Shown here: positions 1 through 6,587 of the stretch, one piece after another
Layout: every line of letters begins with the position of its first letter
How positions within the stretch are numbered: the stretch's first letter is position 1
Assembly: GCA_031278535.1 (NCBI GenBank)
Contig: JAITKH010000235.1
Location: 1-9,674, forward strand
Origin: Planctomycetota bacterium
GTDB taxonomy: Bacteria > Planctomycetota > SZUA-567
Length of the DNA: 9,674 nt
Direction: 5' to 3'
Notes under the pieces: model-generated
Databases searched by the model: none
Seen by the model: the letters and a program-made list of their open reading frames with translations, nothing else
Told to the model about the DNA's origin: nothing
Made by a program: the position numbers and the translations under genes

Positions 1-1
1 C

Positions 2-1417
2 GCACTTGAGAAATGCCTGAAAAAGGACACGCTCCCCCATTTCGTCGCCAAAGCCGTGGTGGAAAACGAAAAAGATGCCATGGCGGCCCTGGCCGAATTG
101 GCGGACGCCGGGGCCAACGCCCTTTTGGTCTATCTCGGAAATTTCGGCCCCGAGGGTCCGACCACCATGATGATGCGGCAATTCGCCGGCCCGGTCATGG
201 TCGCCGCCGCCGCCGAGGAGGATCGGGAGGTTCTGGCTTCGGATCGGGGCGACGCCCTTTGCGGCCTCCTCAACAACTCCTACAACCAGAAATTGCGCGG
301 CATCCGATCCTATATTCCCCAGTATCCGGTGGGTCTCCCTGAGCAGACTTCAAGGCAAGCGGCGGATTTCATCGACATTGCCCGAATCGTGGTGGGCGTG
401 CGGAACCTGAAAATCTTCACCTTCGGCCCGCGCCCCTATGATTTTCTGGCCTGCAACGCGCCCATCAAGCCCCTTTACGATTTGGGCGTGGAGGTCATGG
501 AAAACAGCGAGCTCGATCTTCTTCTCCATTACCGGAAGGCGGAACAGGATGGCGAGCTGATTAAGGATATCGCCGCCGAAATGAAAAAGGAGTTGGAGAA
601 AAACGGGAAAGCCGCCAATCCCTATCCCGATCTTCTCCCGAAATTGGCCCAACTGGAGGCGGCTCTCCTGAAATTCAAGGAAGAGAACCTGGGTGCGCGC
701 ACATTCGCGGCCTTTGCCGACAAGTGCTGGCCCGCCTTCGAACCCGCCTTCGGATTCGTGCCCTGCTATGTCAATTCCCGCCTCGCCGGACAGGGGATTC
801 CGGTGGCCTGCGAAGTGGACGTATACGGCGCGTTGTCCGAATACATGGACACCTGCGCCACCCAGGCGCCGGCCACCCTGCTTGACATTAACAATTCAGT
901 TCCGGACGACGTCATTCCAGCAGACACCGATCTCCTGGGCGCCCGGAAACGGGATTTGTTTATGGGCTTTCATTGCGGCAACACCTATTCCGAATGCCTG
1001 AAAAGCTGCGCGATGAAGTACCAACTCATCATGAATCGCGGCCTTGAGGACGGCAAAAAGCCGGACATCACCCGTGGTACCATCGAAGGCACCCTGAAGG
1101 GCGGCCCCATCACTTTTTTCCGTCTCCAGGGCACGCCCGACTGCCGACTTGGCAGCTATATCGCCGAAGGCCAGATCTTGGACATCGATCCCCAGACCTT
1201 TGGCGGCACCGGCGTCTTCGCCATCCCCGGTTTCGCCAGATTTTACCGCCACATTCTAGTGGGCAAGGGCTATCCGCATCATGGTTCGGTCGCCTTCGCC
1301 AAAGTCGGCAAGATTCTTTTCGAAGCGCTCAAGTTGCTTGGTGTGGACGACATCGGCGTACCTCTGCCCGACGGACTCCCCTACCCCGGCGAGAATCTGT
1401 TCGATTTGTTCGGATAG
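2..1417 (+). CDS. L-fucose isomerase-like sugar isomerase (COG2407 type), 5' partial
   Basis: This is a ketol isomerase of the L-fucose/D-arabinose isomerase superfamily, interconverting an aldose and its ketose in the cytoplasm. The reading frame is open from base 2, so the N-terminus lies outside the window; the GTG at 56 is an internal codon and not a credible start. The window shows 471 residues, and by comparison with family lengths probably a few tens are missing. Supporting features are the FHCGNT motif at 968-985 (visible His 324), the N-terminal segment rich in small residues (LLVYLGNFGPEGPTT), and the C-terminal stretch GGTGVFAIPGFARFYRHI near 1202-1255. The HCGN motif is, from memory of the family, part of the metal/substrate region. 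araD begins 13 nt downstream, so the two are probably co-transcribed. The exact sugar cannot be read from sequence. The AraD partner argues for L-arabinose to L-ribulose rather than L-fucose, which is inference. Confidence 0.8.
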   Translation, partial: ALEKCLKKDTLPHFVAKAVVENEKDAMAALAELADAGANALLVYLGNFGPEGPTTMMMRQFAGPVMVAAAAEEDREVLASDRGDALCGLLNNSYNQKLRGIRSYIPQYPVGLPEQTSRQAADFIDIARIVVGVRNLKIFTFGPRPYDFLACNAPIKPLYDLGVEVMENSELDLLLHYRKAEQDGELIKDIAAEMKKELEKNGKAANPYPDLLPKLAQLEAALLKFKEENLGARTFAAFADKCWPAFEPAFGFVPCYVNSRLAGQGIPVACEVDVYGALSEYMDTCATQAPATLLDINNSVPDDVIPADTDLLGARKRDLFMGFHCGNTYSECLKSCAMKYQLIMNRGLEDGKKPDITRGTIEGTLKGGPITFFRLQGTPDCRLGSYIAEGQILDIDPQTFGGTGVFAIPGFARFYRHILVGKGYPHHGSVAFAKVGKILFEALKLLGVDDIGVPLPDGLPYPGENLFDLFG

Positions 1418-1430
1418 GGAGAAAAAAGCC

Positions 1431-2147
1431 ATGTCTTTGCAAAAACTCCGCGAGGATGTATTCCAGGCGAATTCATGCCTGGTGGAAAACGGCTTGGTGA
1501 TTTTGACCTGGGGCAACGCCAGCGGCATCGACCGGGAAAAGGGCGTCGTGGTGATCAAGCCGTCCGGAGTATCCTACGACGACATGCGGCCAGGCGATCT
1601 GGTCGCCCTGGATTTGGAGGGAAACATTGTCGAGGGAAGGCTCCGGCCCAGTTCCGACACGCCGACGCATCTCGAACTGTATCGCGCCTGGCCGGAGATC
1701 GGAGGCGTGGTCCACACCCATTCGACTTTCGCCACTTCCTTTTCGCAGGCTTGCCTCTCAATTCCCTGTTACGGCACCACTCACGCCGATTTTTGCCCCG
1801 GCGACATTCCTTGTATCCGATCCCTTATCGAAAGCGAGGTTGAGGAAGACTACGAAACAAATACCGGCAAGGCGATTGTCGAAGCCTTCGCCGCTTCGGG
1901 AATCAAGCCTCTCGAATATCCCGGCGCCGTCCTTTTCCACCACGGGCCCTTCGCCTGGGGAAAAGAAGCCCTCGACGCCGCCCAAAACGCCCTGATCCTG
2001 GAAAACATCGCCAAAATGGCCTATCTTTCCCGGAGAATCGATCCGGACGTGAAGCCGATTCCGAAATATGTCATCCAAAAGCACTATCAACGGAAACATG
2101 GTCCGAACGCGTATTACGGACAGAAGAATGCGCAGAGCGGCGGATGA
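1431..2147 (+). CDS. araD: L-ribulose-5-phosphate 4-epimerase (class II aldolase/adducin family)
   Basis: The protein has 238 residues, close to the 231 of E. coli AraD. It should convert L-ribulose 5-phosphate to D-xylulose 5-phosphate through zinc-assisted retro-aldol chemistry in the cytoplasm. Family motifs in order are WGNAS (27-31), KPSG (43-46), SSDTPTH (74-80), HTHS (95-98), TTHADF (116-121), HHGPFAWG (170-177) and KHYQRKHGPNAYYGQ at the C-terminus. The residues known in E. coli AraD as zinc ligands or catalytic groups (Asp76, His95, His97, His171, Asp120, Tyr229) fall at exactly the same numbers here. The conserved C-terminal Tyr favours an epimerase over an L-fuculose-phosphate aldolase, though close paralogues such as SgbE or UlaF cannot be excluded. 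The start is ATG 1431 with GGGAG at 1417-1421, overlapping the isomerase stop codon. The frame is open upstream, but there it lies inside the isomerase gene. Confidence 0.92.
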   Translation: MSLQKLREDVFQANSCLVENGLVILTWGNASGIDREKGVVVIKPSGVSYDDMRPGDLVALDLEGNIVEGRLRPSSDTPTHLELYRAWPEIGGVVHTHSTFATSFSQACLSIPCYGTTHADFCPGDIPCIRSLIESEVEEDYETNTGKAIVEAFAASGIKPLEYPGAVLFHHGPFAWGKEALDAAQNALILENIAKMAYLSRRIDPDVKPIPKYVIQKHYQRKHGPNAYYGQKNAQSGG

Positions 2148-2150
2148 TAT

Positions 2151-3254
2151 TCATCCCTCCACCATTTCCGCCATGTCCTGCGCCCGGATCGCCAACTCCG
2201 AGGTCAGGAAGACATGTTCCTGGGTCATGGCGTTTTCCGTCCGGTTCAGGCAATCGAGAATCAGTTCGCCGAAAAAGGGATAGCCCACCTTTCCGTGCAA
2301 ATTCATCCTTTCATTCTCGGTGCCATTGACTAGAAGAAGGGTATCCGGTTCGCCGGTGCCGCCTACGTCGATGTATTTTCGGAGTTCGATGTAGCCCTCG
2401 GTTCCAAGAATGAAAGTGCGCCCGTCTCCCCAGGCTTCAAGGGCGTTCGGGGTGAACCAGTCGAGGCGGAAATATCCCGCCACCCCATTGTCAGCCAAAA
2501 GATTCGCCTCGCCGAAATCCTGGAATTTTGGATATTGTTTATGGGCATAATTGGCGACCCGGCTCGAAGCGACCCTGGCGTTCCCCGCCCCGGCGAAGAA
2601 AAGGAACTGCTCGATCTGGTGCGAGCCAAGATCGCAAATAATACCGCCGAAACAATCCCGGTCGAAAAACCAATCCGGCCTGCTCGGAATGTTGATTCGA
2701 TGCGGTCCCAACCCAATCACCTGGACCACCCGCCCGATCCGGCCCTCGCGAACGAGTTCTCCCGCCCGCACGGCGCATTCCGAATGCAGGCGTTCGCTGA
2801 AATACCCCATATATTTTCGGCCGGTCTCCCTCGCCGTCCGCCGGGCCACCTCCACCTGATCCAATGAGGTGAAAAGCGGCTTGTCGCAAAAGAAATCCTT
2901 GCCGCCCCGCATAACCCGGACGCCGATCGCTCCGCGCCGGTTGTTGACAGCCGCCGACACCACCAGCTTCACTTCGGAATCCGCCAGCATTTCGTCAAGA
3001 CTGGAGACAACCCTGACTTTGGGAAACTTTTCTTTGAAAGCCGCTGCCCGATTTTCAGAGGGATCATATATATGGCGCAATTCGCCTCCCGCCTCGATCA
3101 GGCCTGTGGCCATTCCATAAATATGGCCATGGTCAAGATACGCCGCCGAAAAGACAAACTCCCCGGGACGACAGACAACATGCCTGACGCCTTCCGATTT
3201 CGGCGCGTAGTTCAAACCATCGGCTCGCTGATTGGTTGTTTTTTCTCCGTTCAT
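2151..3254 (-). CDS. Gfo/Idh/MocA family NAD(P)-dependent oxidoreductase
   Basis: The 367-residue protein fits the Gfo/Idh/MocA family, which oxidises or reduces sugars, inositols and related compounds with NAD(P). It has an N-terminal Rossmann-like half (about 32-150) and a C-terminal substrate half. FFCDKPLFTS (121-130) is the variant EKP motif with Lys125, and GGIICDLGSHQIEQ (203-216) carries the family's Asp208/His212 pair. The first loop reads FSAAYLDHGHIYG rather than the usual GxGxxG, so the cofactor-binding turn is atypical. The start is ATG at 3254 with AAGGAGA at 3261-3267, 6 nt upstream and inside the last codons of the DUF1848 gene. The two genes overlap by 4 nt (ATGA), which suggests translational coupling. 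The frame is open further upstream to 3338, but that part is the overlapping gene. The stop lies 3 nt from the convergent araD stop. The substrate is unknown. Confidence 0.88.
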   Translation of the reverse strand: MNGEKTTNQRADGLNYAPKSEGVRHVVCRPGEFVFSAAYLDHGHIYGMATGLIEAGGELRHIYDPSENRAAAFKEKFPKVRVVSSLDEMLADSEVKLVVSAAVNNRRGAIGVRVMRGGKDFFCDKPLFTSLDQVEVARRTARETGRKYMGYFSERLHSECAVRAGELVREGRIGRVVQVIGLGPHRINIPSRPDWFFDRDCFGGIICDLGSHQIEQFLFFAGAGNARVASSRVANYAHKQYPKFQDFGEANLLADNGVAGYFRLDWFTPNALEAWGDGRTFILGTEGYIELRKYIDVGGTGEPDTLLLVNGTENERMNLHGKVGYPFFGELILDCLNRTENAMTQEHVFLTSELAIRAQDMAEMVEG

Positions 3255-4108
3255 ACCTTTTCTCCTTCCGTTTCCCTGGCGATCCGCCCGCGAAACGGCA
3301 TCGCGCTGGCGTAACAATACAGACAGCCATGTCCGCATGACTGGGTATACGTTCCAATATCAGTCGACTTGGCGCAGCGGCAGGACATGCGTTGCCCGGG
3401 ATCCTTTGGCAATCCGGACAGCGGCAGGCCGTACAATTTTTCAATCAGGGCTCCATCCACACAAGCCGCCGGTCCGGTTCCGGGAATATTCAGCAATTCC
3501 GGTTCGCAACAAAACCGGATTCGTGATCGGAACATTCCGTCCGTCTTGCTGTCAGCACATTCTTCAACCAAGGCTGTCGCGATCCATTTTTTTTCTTCAA
3601 TGGAGAAATAAGGCCAGACAAGACCCGCTTCGGCAACCCGTACCAAAGCTTTTCGGTAAGGATCAGGAAAACTGACAATAATTTTACCCAGTTCTCCTAT
3701 TTGTTTTGTCAATATTTCGCGTATTCGGCGAAAACGATCAAGGATGGCTACGATTTGTTGCTTTTCTTTCTTTTCGCCGTCCGTATGTTCAGGAAGAACG
3801 GGATCGAAACGCCAAACCACGGCACCCCGGGGCAATCGTCGCCCCAATTCCGCCAATTCCTCCGTCTGCGCTGCCAGGGGAGGCGTTCCTGGTTCCCAAC
3901 TCGTTCCAGCTAATCCGGTTACAGTAAACTGGACAATGGCTGGGAAACGCGACACCGCAGATGACAAAGCGGAATGTCTCACCAAATTCCGGATATCCTT
4001 CGTCCAAAAGACCACTGCTTCCAGTTTTCTGGCCCGACTGATTCTTGCTGCCGCGTAGTCGGGAAAAAAAGTGGGAATATCCGTACGTCGCGAAGCCGAA
4101 TAGATCAT
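3251..4108 (-). CDS. DUF1848 family protein with C-terminal radical-SAM-like cysteine cluster
   Basis: This 285-residue protein matches DUF1848 from end to end. It has the N-terminal MIYSASRRTDIP, VVFWTKDIRNL (32-42), QFTVTG (60-65), VVWRFDPVLPE (97-107), IIVSFPDPYRKA (143-154) and the C-terminal CRCAKSTDIG...CGHGCLYCYA (243-266). The last part contains CX3CX2C (Cys258, Cys262, Cys265), the spacing of the radical-SAM [4Fe-4S] motif, but at the C-terminus instead of the N-terminus. Cys243 and Cys245 could be further ligands, and Cys200, Cys201 and Cys216 are also present. From memory, the Pfam description of the family notes this resemblance and gives no function. The start ATG 4108 begins the conserved MIYSASRRTDIP; GAGG lies 7 nt upstream and a GTG codon immediately precedes the ATG. 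The gene is divergent from metK and coupled to the downstream oxidoreductase. Membership is secure, activity unknown. Confidence 0.85.
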   Translation of the reverse strand: MIYSASRRTDIPTFFPDYAAARISRARKLEAVVFWTKDIRNLVRHSALSSAVSRFPAIVQFTVTGLAGTSWEPGTPPLAAQTEELAELGRRLPRGAVVWRFDPVLPEHTDGEKKEKQQIVAILDRFRRIREILTKQIGELGKIIVSFPDPYRKALVRVAEAGLVWPYFSIEEKKWIATALVEECADSKTDGMFRSRIRFCCEPELLNIPGTGPAACVDGALIEKLYGLPLSGLPKDPGQRMSCRCAKSTDIGTYTQSCGHGCLYCYASAMPFRGRIARETEGEKV

Positions 4109-4135
4109 CACCTTCCCTCGTTCGCCACAAACTTC

Positions 4136-4164
4136 TTGCGCCTGATGCCCATCTCCCTTATAAT
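4136..4164 (+). promoter_or_regulatory. Probable sigma-70-type promoter of the metK operon
   Basis: A perfect TATAAT at 4159-4164 lies 17 nt after TTGCGC at 4136-4141, giving a consensus -10 and a half-consensus -35. Transcription would start near 4171 and leave a leader of about 87 nt before metK. The spacing and -10 are read directly; promoter activity is inferred. Confidence 0.55.
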
Positions 4165-4194
4165 ATGGTAAGGGGAAATTGGAGAATACGCCCC

Positions 4195-4216
4195 TCCCGG
4201 AACTGGAGCGCCGGGA
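4195..4216. promoter_or_regulatory. Short hairpin in the metK leader
   Basis: TCCCGG (4195-4200) and CCGGGA (4211-4216) form a 6-bp stem around a 10-nt loop, between the predicted transcription start and the metK ribosome binding site. A run of six T follows at 4233-4238, but 16 nt separate it from the stem, so it does not look like a standard terminator. I could not match the leader to any SAM riboswitch class by eye. Confidence 0.3.
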
Positions 4217-4224
4217 AGAATAAA

Positions 4225-4252
4225 AGTATAGGTTTTTTCCAAATGGAGGCAA
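4225..4252 (-). promoter_or_regulatory. Possible promoter for the DUF1848-oxidoreductase pair
   Basis: On the minus strand, TTGCCT (4252-4247) and TATACT (4230-4225) are separated by 16 nt. They match the sigma-70 consensus at 4 of 6 and 5 of 6 positions. The -35 box would overlap the metK ribosome binding site and the resulting leader would be about 110 nt. The element is weakly supported and listed because a divergent promoter is needed here. Confidence 0.3.
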
Positions 4253-4257
4253 TCTCT

Positions 4258-5415
4258 ATGAGTCGGCATACATTTTTCGCGTCCGAAAGCGTTTCCAAAG
4301 GTCATCCCGACAAGGTGTGCGACCACATATCCGACGCTATCCTTGACGCCATGCTTGCGCAGGATCCCCATTCCCGCGTGGCCTGCGAGACGCTGGTTTC
4401 GACCGGGCTTTGCATCGTCGCGGGCGAAATAACTTCCAAAGCCCAGATCGATTTTCAGACCGTGGTCCGGAGCACCATCCGCGACATCGGCTATACCGAC
4501 GCTGCCATGGGCTATGATTACAAGACCTGCGCCGTACTGGTTGCGTTGGATAGACAGTCGCCCGACATTGCCATGGGCGTAAGGGAAACTCTTTCAGACG
4601 ATCAAGGCGCCGGAGATCAGGGCATGATGTTCGGCTACGCCGTGAACGAGACGCCGGAATTGATGCCCCTCCCGATCTCTCTTGCCCATAAATTGGTGCG
4701 GGGAGTGACCGAGGCAAGGGAGAAAGGGAAGCTCAAATATTTGCGGCCCGACGCCAAAAGCCAGGTTGTAGTGGAATACGAGGGGAAAACGCCAATCAGG
4801 GTTCATACCGTCCTTATTTCCACCCAGCACGCTCCTGAAGCATCGCAGGATCGCATCTATTCGGACATGGTTGAGTTGACCCGGCACGTCATCCCGCCGG
4901 AACTCCTTTCCAAGGACACCATTTACCATGTCAACCCCACCGGCCGTTTCGTCATCGGCGGTCCTCATGGCGACAGCGGTCTGACCGGCAGGAAGATCAT
5001 CGTGGACACCTATGGCGGCCGGGGCCGTCATGGCGGCGGCGCTTTTTCCGGCAAAGATCCGTCCAAGGTAGATCGTTCCGCCGCTTACGCGGCCCGCTGG
5101 GTAGCCAAAAATGTGGTGTCGGCGGGATTGGCCGACGAGTGCGAGGTTCAGATATCGTATGCCATCGGGGTGGCGAAACCGCTTTCTGTCCTTGTGGATA
5201 CTTTTGGCACGGCGAGGATTGACGAGACGAAAATCGAGGAATTGATCAAAAGACATTTCGATCTTCGACCTTCGGCGATTATCCGGGAGTTGGATTTATT
5301 GAAGCCGCGCTATCTCAAAACAGCCGCTCTCGGTCATTTTGGACGGAACGAGCCTGAATTCACTTGGGAAATGACCAACAAGGCGGATGTCCTGAAACGG
5401 GAAGCCGGCCTCTGA
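4258..5415 (+). CDS. metK: S-adenosylmethionine synthetase (methionine adenosyltransferase)
   Basis: MetK joins L-methionine and ATP to give S-adenosylmethionine, phosphate and diphosphate in the cytoplasm. The 385-residue protein has the normal bacterial length and all the signature segments: ASESVSKGHPDKVCDHISDA with GHPDK at 15-19, the GAGDQGMMFGYA loop (117-128), NPTGRFVIGGPHGDSGLTGRK (226-246), and the glycine-rich GGGAFSGKDPSKVDRSAAY (259-277). It looks intact and catalytically competent. The start is ATG 4258, eight nt after GGAGG (4245-4249), and it begins at the conserved N-terminus; the open frame upstream to 4045 runs through the divergent gene and is spurious. It is first in a probable operon with the NifU-domain protein 18 nt downstream. 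It lies divergent from a putative radical-SAM-like gene, so product and possible consumer are adjacent, though every cell needs SAM for many other reactions. Confidence 0.97.
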   Translation: MSRHTFFASESVSKGHPDKVCDHISDAILDAMLAQDPHSRVACETLVSTGLCIVAGEITSKAQIDFQTVVRSTIRDIGYTDAAMGYDYKTCAVLVALDRQSPDIAMGVRETLSDDQGAGDQGMMFGYAVNETPELMPLPISLAHKLVRGVTEAREKGKLKYLRPDAKSQVVVEYEGKTPIRVHTVLISTQHAPEASQDRIYSDMVELTRHVIPPELLSKDTIYHVNPTGRFVIGGPHGDSGLTGRKIIVDTYGGRGRHGGGAFSGKDPSKVDRSAAYAARWVAKNVVSAGLADECEVQISYAIGVAKPLSVLVDTFGTARIDETKIEELIKRHFDLRPSAIIRELDLLKPRYLKTAALGHFGRNEPEFTWEMTNKADVLKREAGL

Positions 5416-5433
5416 TCCGTATGGGAGAAAAAA

Positions 5434-5664
5434 ATGCGGGAAAAAATCGAGGCATCGATAGAGGGAATCAGGAAAATGTTGCAGGGGCACGGCGGTGATG
5501 TGCAATTGATTTCCCTTGACGAGGAAAAAGGCCTGGTTGAAGTGTCGCTCCAGGGCGCTTGCGTCGGATGTCCCCATGCTACTGAAACCCTCAAAATGGG
5601 CGTCGAGGCAAAACTCCGGGAGGATGTCCCGGAAATCCGCGAAGTGAGAGCCGCCGCGGTTTAG
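5434..5664 (+). CDS. NifU C-terminal-domain protein (Fe-S cluster scaffold/carrier)
   Basis: This 76-residue protein consists only of the NifU-like C-terminal domain, as in the small stand-alone Nfu proteins that hold or pass on [4Fe-4S] clusters. The hallmark is GACVGCPHATETLKMGVEAKL, with the CxxC pair at Cys43 and Cys46. The N-terminal segment IRKMLQGHGGDVQLISLD is the usual first helix and strand of the fold, and the C-terminal VPEIREV is the family's final strand. Two such subunits are expected to share one cluster, which is family knowledge. The start is ATG 5434 with GGGAG at 5423-5427. It lies 18 nt after metK and 13 nt before the phosphoesterase, so it is probably in the same operon. 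The position beside metK and near a protein with an apparent Fe-S cysteine cluster fits Fe-S supply, but that link is inference. Confidence 0.92.
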   Translation: MREKIEASIEGIRKMLQGHGGDVQLISLDEEKGLVEVSLQGACVGCPHATETLKMGVEAKLREDVPEIREVRAAAV

Positions 5665-5677
5665 AGAGCGGCGCATT

Positions 5678-6466
5678 ATGCCGGACGTCAAATGGCCCAT
5701 TGCCATCATTTCTGATGTGCATGCAAACCTTGAAGCGTTGACGGCGGTAATCGACGATATCCGATCCCAGAATATCGGCACCATCCTCAATCTGGGCGAT
5801 ACCGTCGGTTACGGGCCGGATCCTGAGGCGTGCATAGACCTGGTCGATGCCTCCTGCTCGGCTCGATTGTGCGGCAACCATGATTATGCCGTTCTTTTTG
5901 ATGCCGAGGGATTCAATTTGGTAGCCAGGAAATCGATTACTTTCCATCGCCGTGTACTCCGCCCCGATCCAGAAAACCCGGATCAAGATCCAGAGGCGCC
6001 TCGGCGCTGGGAATGGCTTGGCGGGCTTGAACCGATGTACGAAGGCATTGGCTTCGAGGCGATGCACGGTTCACCCCGGCAGCCCATCACCGAATATGTG
6101 TTGCCGTCGGATCCCGAGACCGATCCGGCCAAGCTCGCTGACATCTTCTCCGCCATGAGCCATCCCGTCGCCTTTGTCGGTCATACCCATTTTCCAGGCA
6201 TATTGGAAGAAGGGAACGACACTTTTCTCATGGCGTCGAGCTTGAACCCGGAATATCGATTCGATCCGTCGAAACGGGTTATCGTAAACGTTGGATCGGT
6301 CGGGCAGCCCCGGGATCGGAATCCAAAGAGTTGCTATGCCGTCTATGACGGGAAAAACGTGATATACCGCCGCGTCGCGTATGATGTGGAAAAAACGGTG
6401 AGCAAGATACTCGCGAATCCGGAGATTCATCCCGCCAGCGGTCTCCGCCTGCGGGAGGGACGATAA
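5678..6466 (+). CDS. Calcineurin-like metallophosphoesterase (COG0639/YfcE type)
   Basis: This is a 262-residue cytosolic phosphoesterase with the complete two-metal active site: SDVHAN (Asp13, His15), GDTVGYGPDP (Asp41), CGNHD (Asn67, His68), His130 in EAMHGSP, and GHTH (168-171). The C-terminal NVGSVGQPRDRNP segment (204-216) is typical of the small COG0639 phosphodiesterase/phosphatase group. No signal peptide is visible. Substrates in this group range from dinucleoside polyphosphates to phosphodiesters and phosphoproteins, and none can be assigned here. The start is ATG 5678; its ribosome binding site is weak (GAGAG near 5664-5668), which may mean translation depends on the upstream NifU-domain gene, whose stop is 13 nt away. 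The residues around 93-112 (RPDPENPDQDPEAPRR) form a charged, proline-rich insertion. The gene ends next to repeat copy A. Confidence 0.9.
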   Translation: MPDVKWPIAIISDVHANLEALTAVIDDIRSQNIGTILNLGDTVGYGPDPEACIDLVDASCSARLCGNHDYAVLFDAEGFNLVARKSITFHRRVLRPDPENPDQDPEAPRRWEWLGGLEPMYEGIGFEAMHGSPRQPITEYVLPSDPETDPAKLADIFSAMSHPVAFVGHTHFPGILEEGNDTFLMASSLNPEYRFDPSKRVIVNVGSVGQPRDRNPKSCYAVYDGKNVIYRRVAYDVEKTVSKILANPEIHPASGLRLREGR

Positions 6467-6473
6467 ACTCTGC

Positions 6474-6575
6474 AACTTCCGCCTCCGGGAAAGTGAATTC
6501 CCCTTCGGCATTGGAGGTCGATCCCAGGGCAAACGGATTTGGCATTCGTACCGTTAGCCTTTTCAGACTACTAAG
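6474..6575 (-). repeat. Structured ~100-bp repeat, copy A (inverted relative to copy B)
   Basis: Read on the minus strand, this stretch aligns along its length with 8085-8180. The core of 47 bp (6476-6522 against 8134-8180) has only three mismatches, and the rest is more diverged, with blocks such as TCCGTTT and ACGAAT conserved. It contains the G/C-rich arms around TTCAC and the smaller hairpin described in the findings. It fills almost all the non-coding space between the phosphoesterase stop and the next gene's ribosome binding site. No transposase or other mobility gene accompanies it. Confidence 0.8.
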
Positions 6576-6587
6576 AAAGGCGGCATA

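Noticed and set aside
4109..4252. A 48-residue N-terminal extension of the DUF1848 protein
   Set aside because: The family begins at MIYSASRRTDIP, the extra residues have no family resemblance, and they would cross the divergent promoter region.
4045..4257. A 71-residue N-terminal extension of MetK
   Set aside because: It would overlap the divergent DUF1848 gene and the predicted promoter, while ATG 4258 has a good GGAGG site and matches the conserved MetK N-terminus.
4165..4257. A SAM riboswitch ahead of metK
   Set aside because: The leader is short and shows only one 6-bp hairpin. I could not recognise the conserved core of any SAM riboswitch class by eye.
4594..5256. A long open frame antisense to metK
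   Set aside because: It has no recognisable motifs and is fully explained as a shadow of the strongly conserved metK coding strand. The same holds for the other long antisense frames across the window.
5356..5365. A third partial copy of the repeat (GAATTCACTT) inside metK
   Set aside because: Only ten bases match, and they lie in conserved coding sequence, so this is chance similarity.
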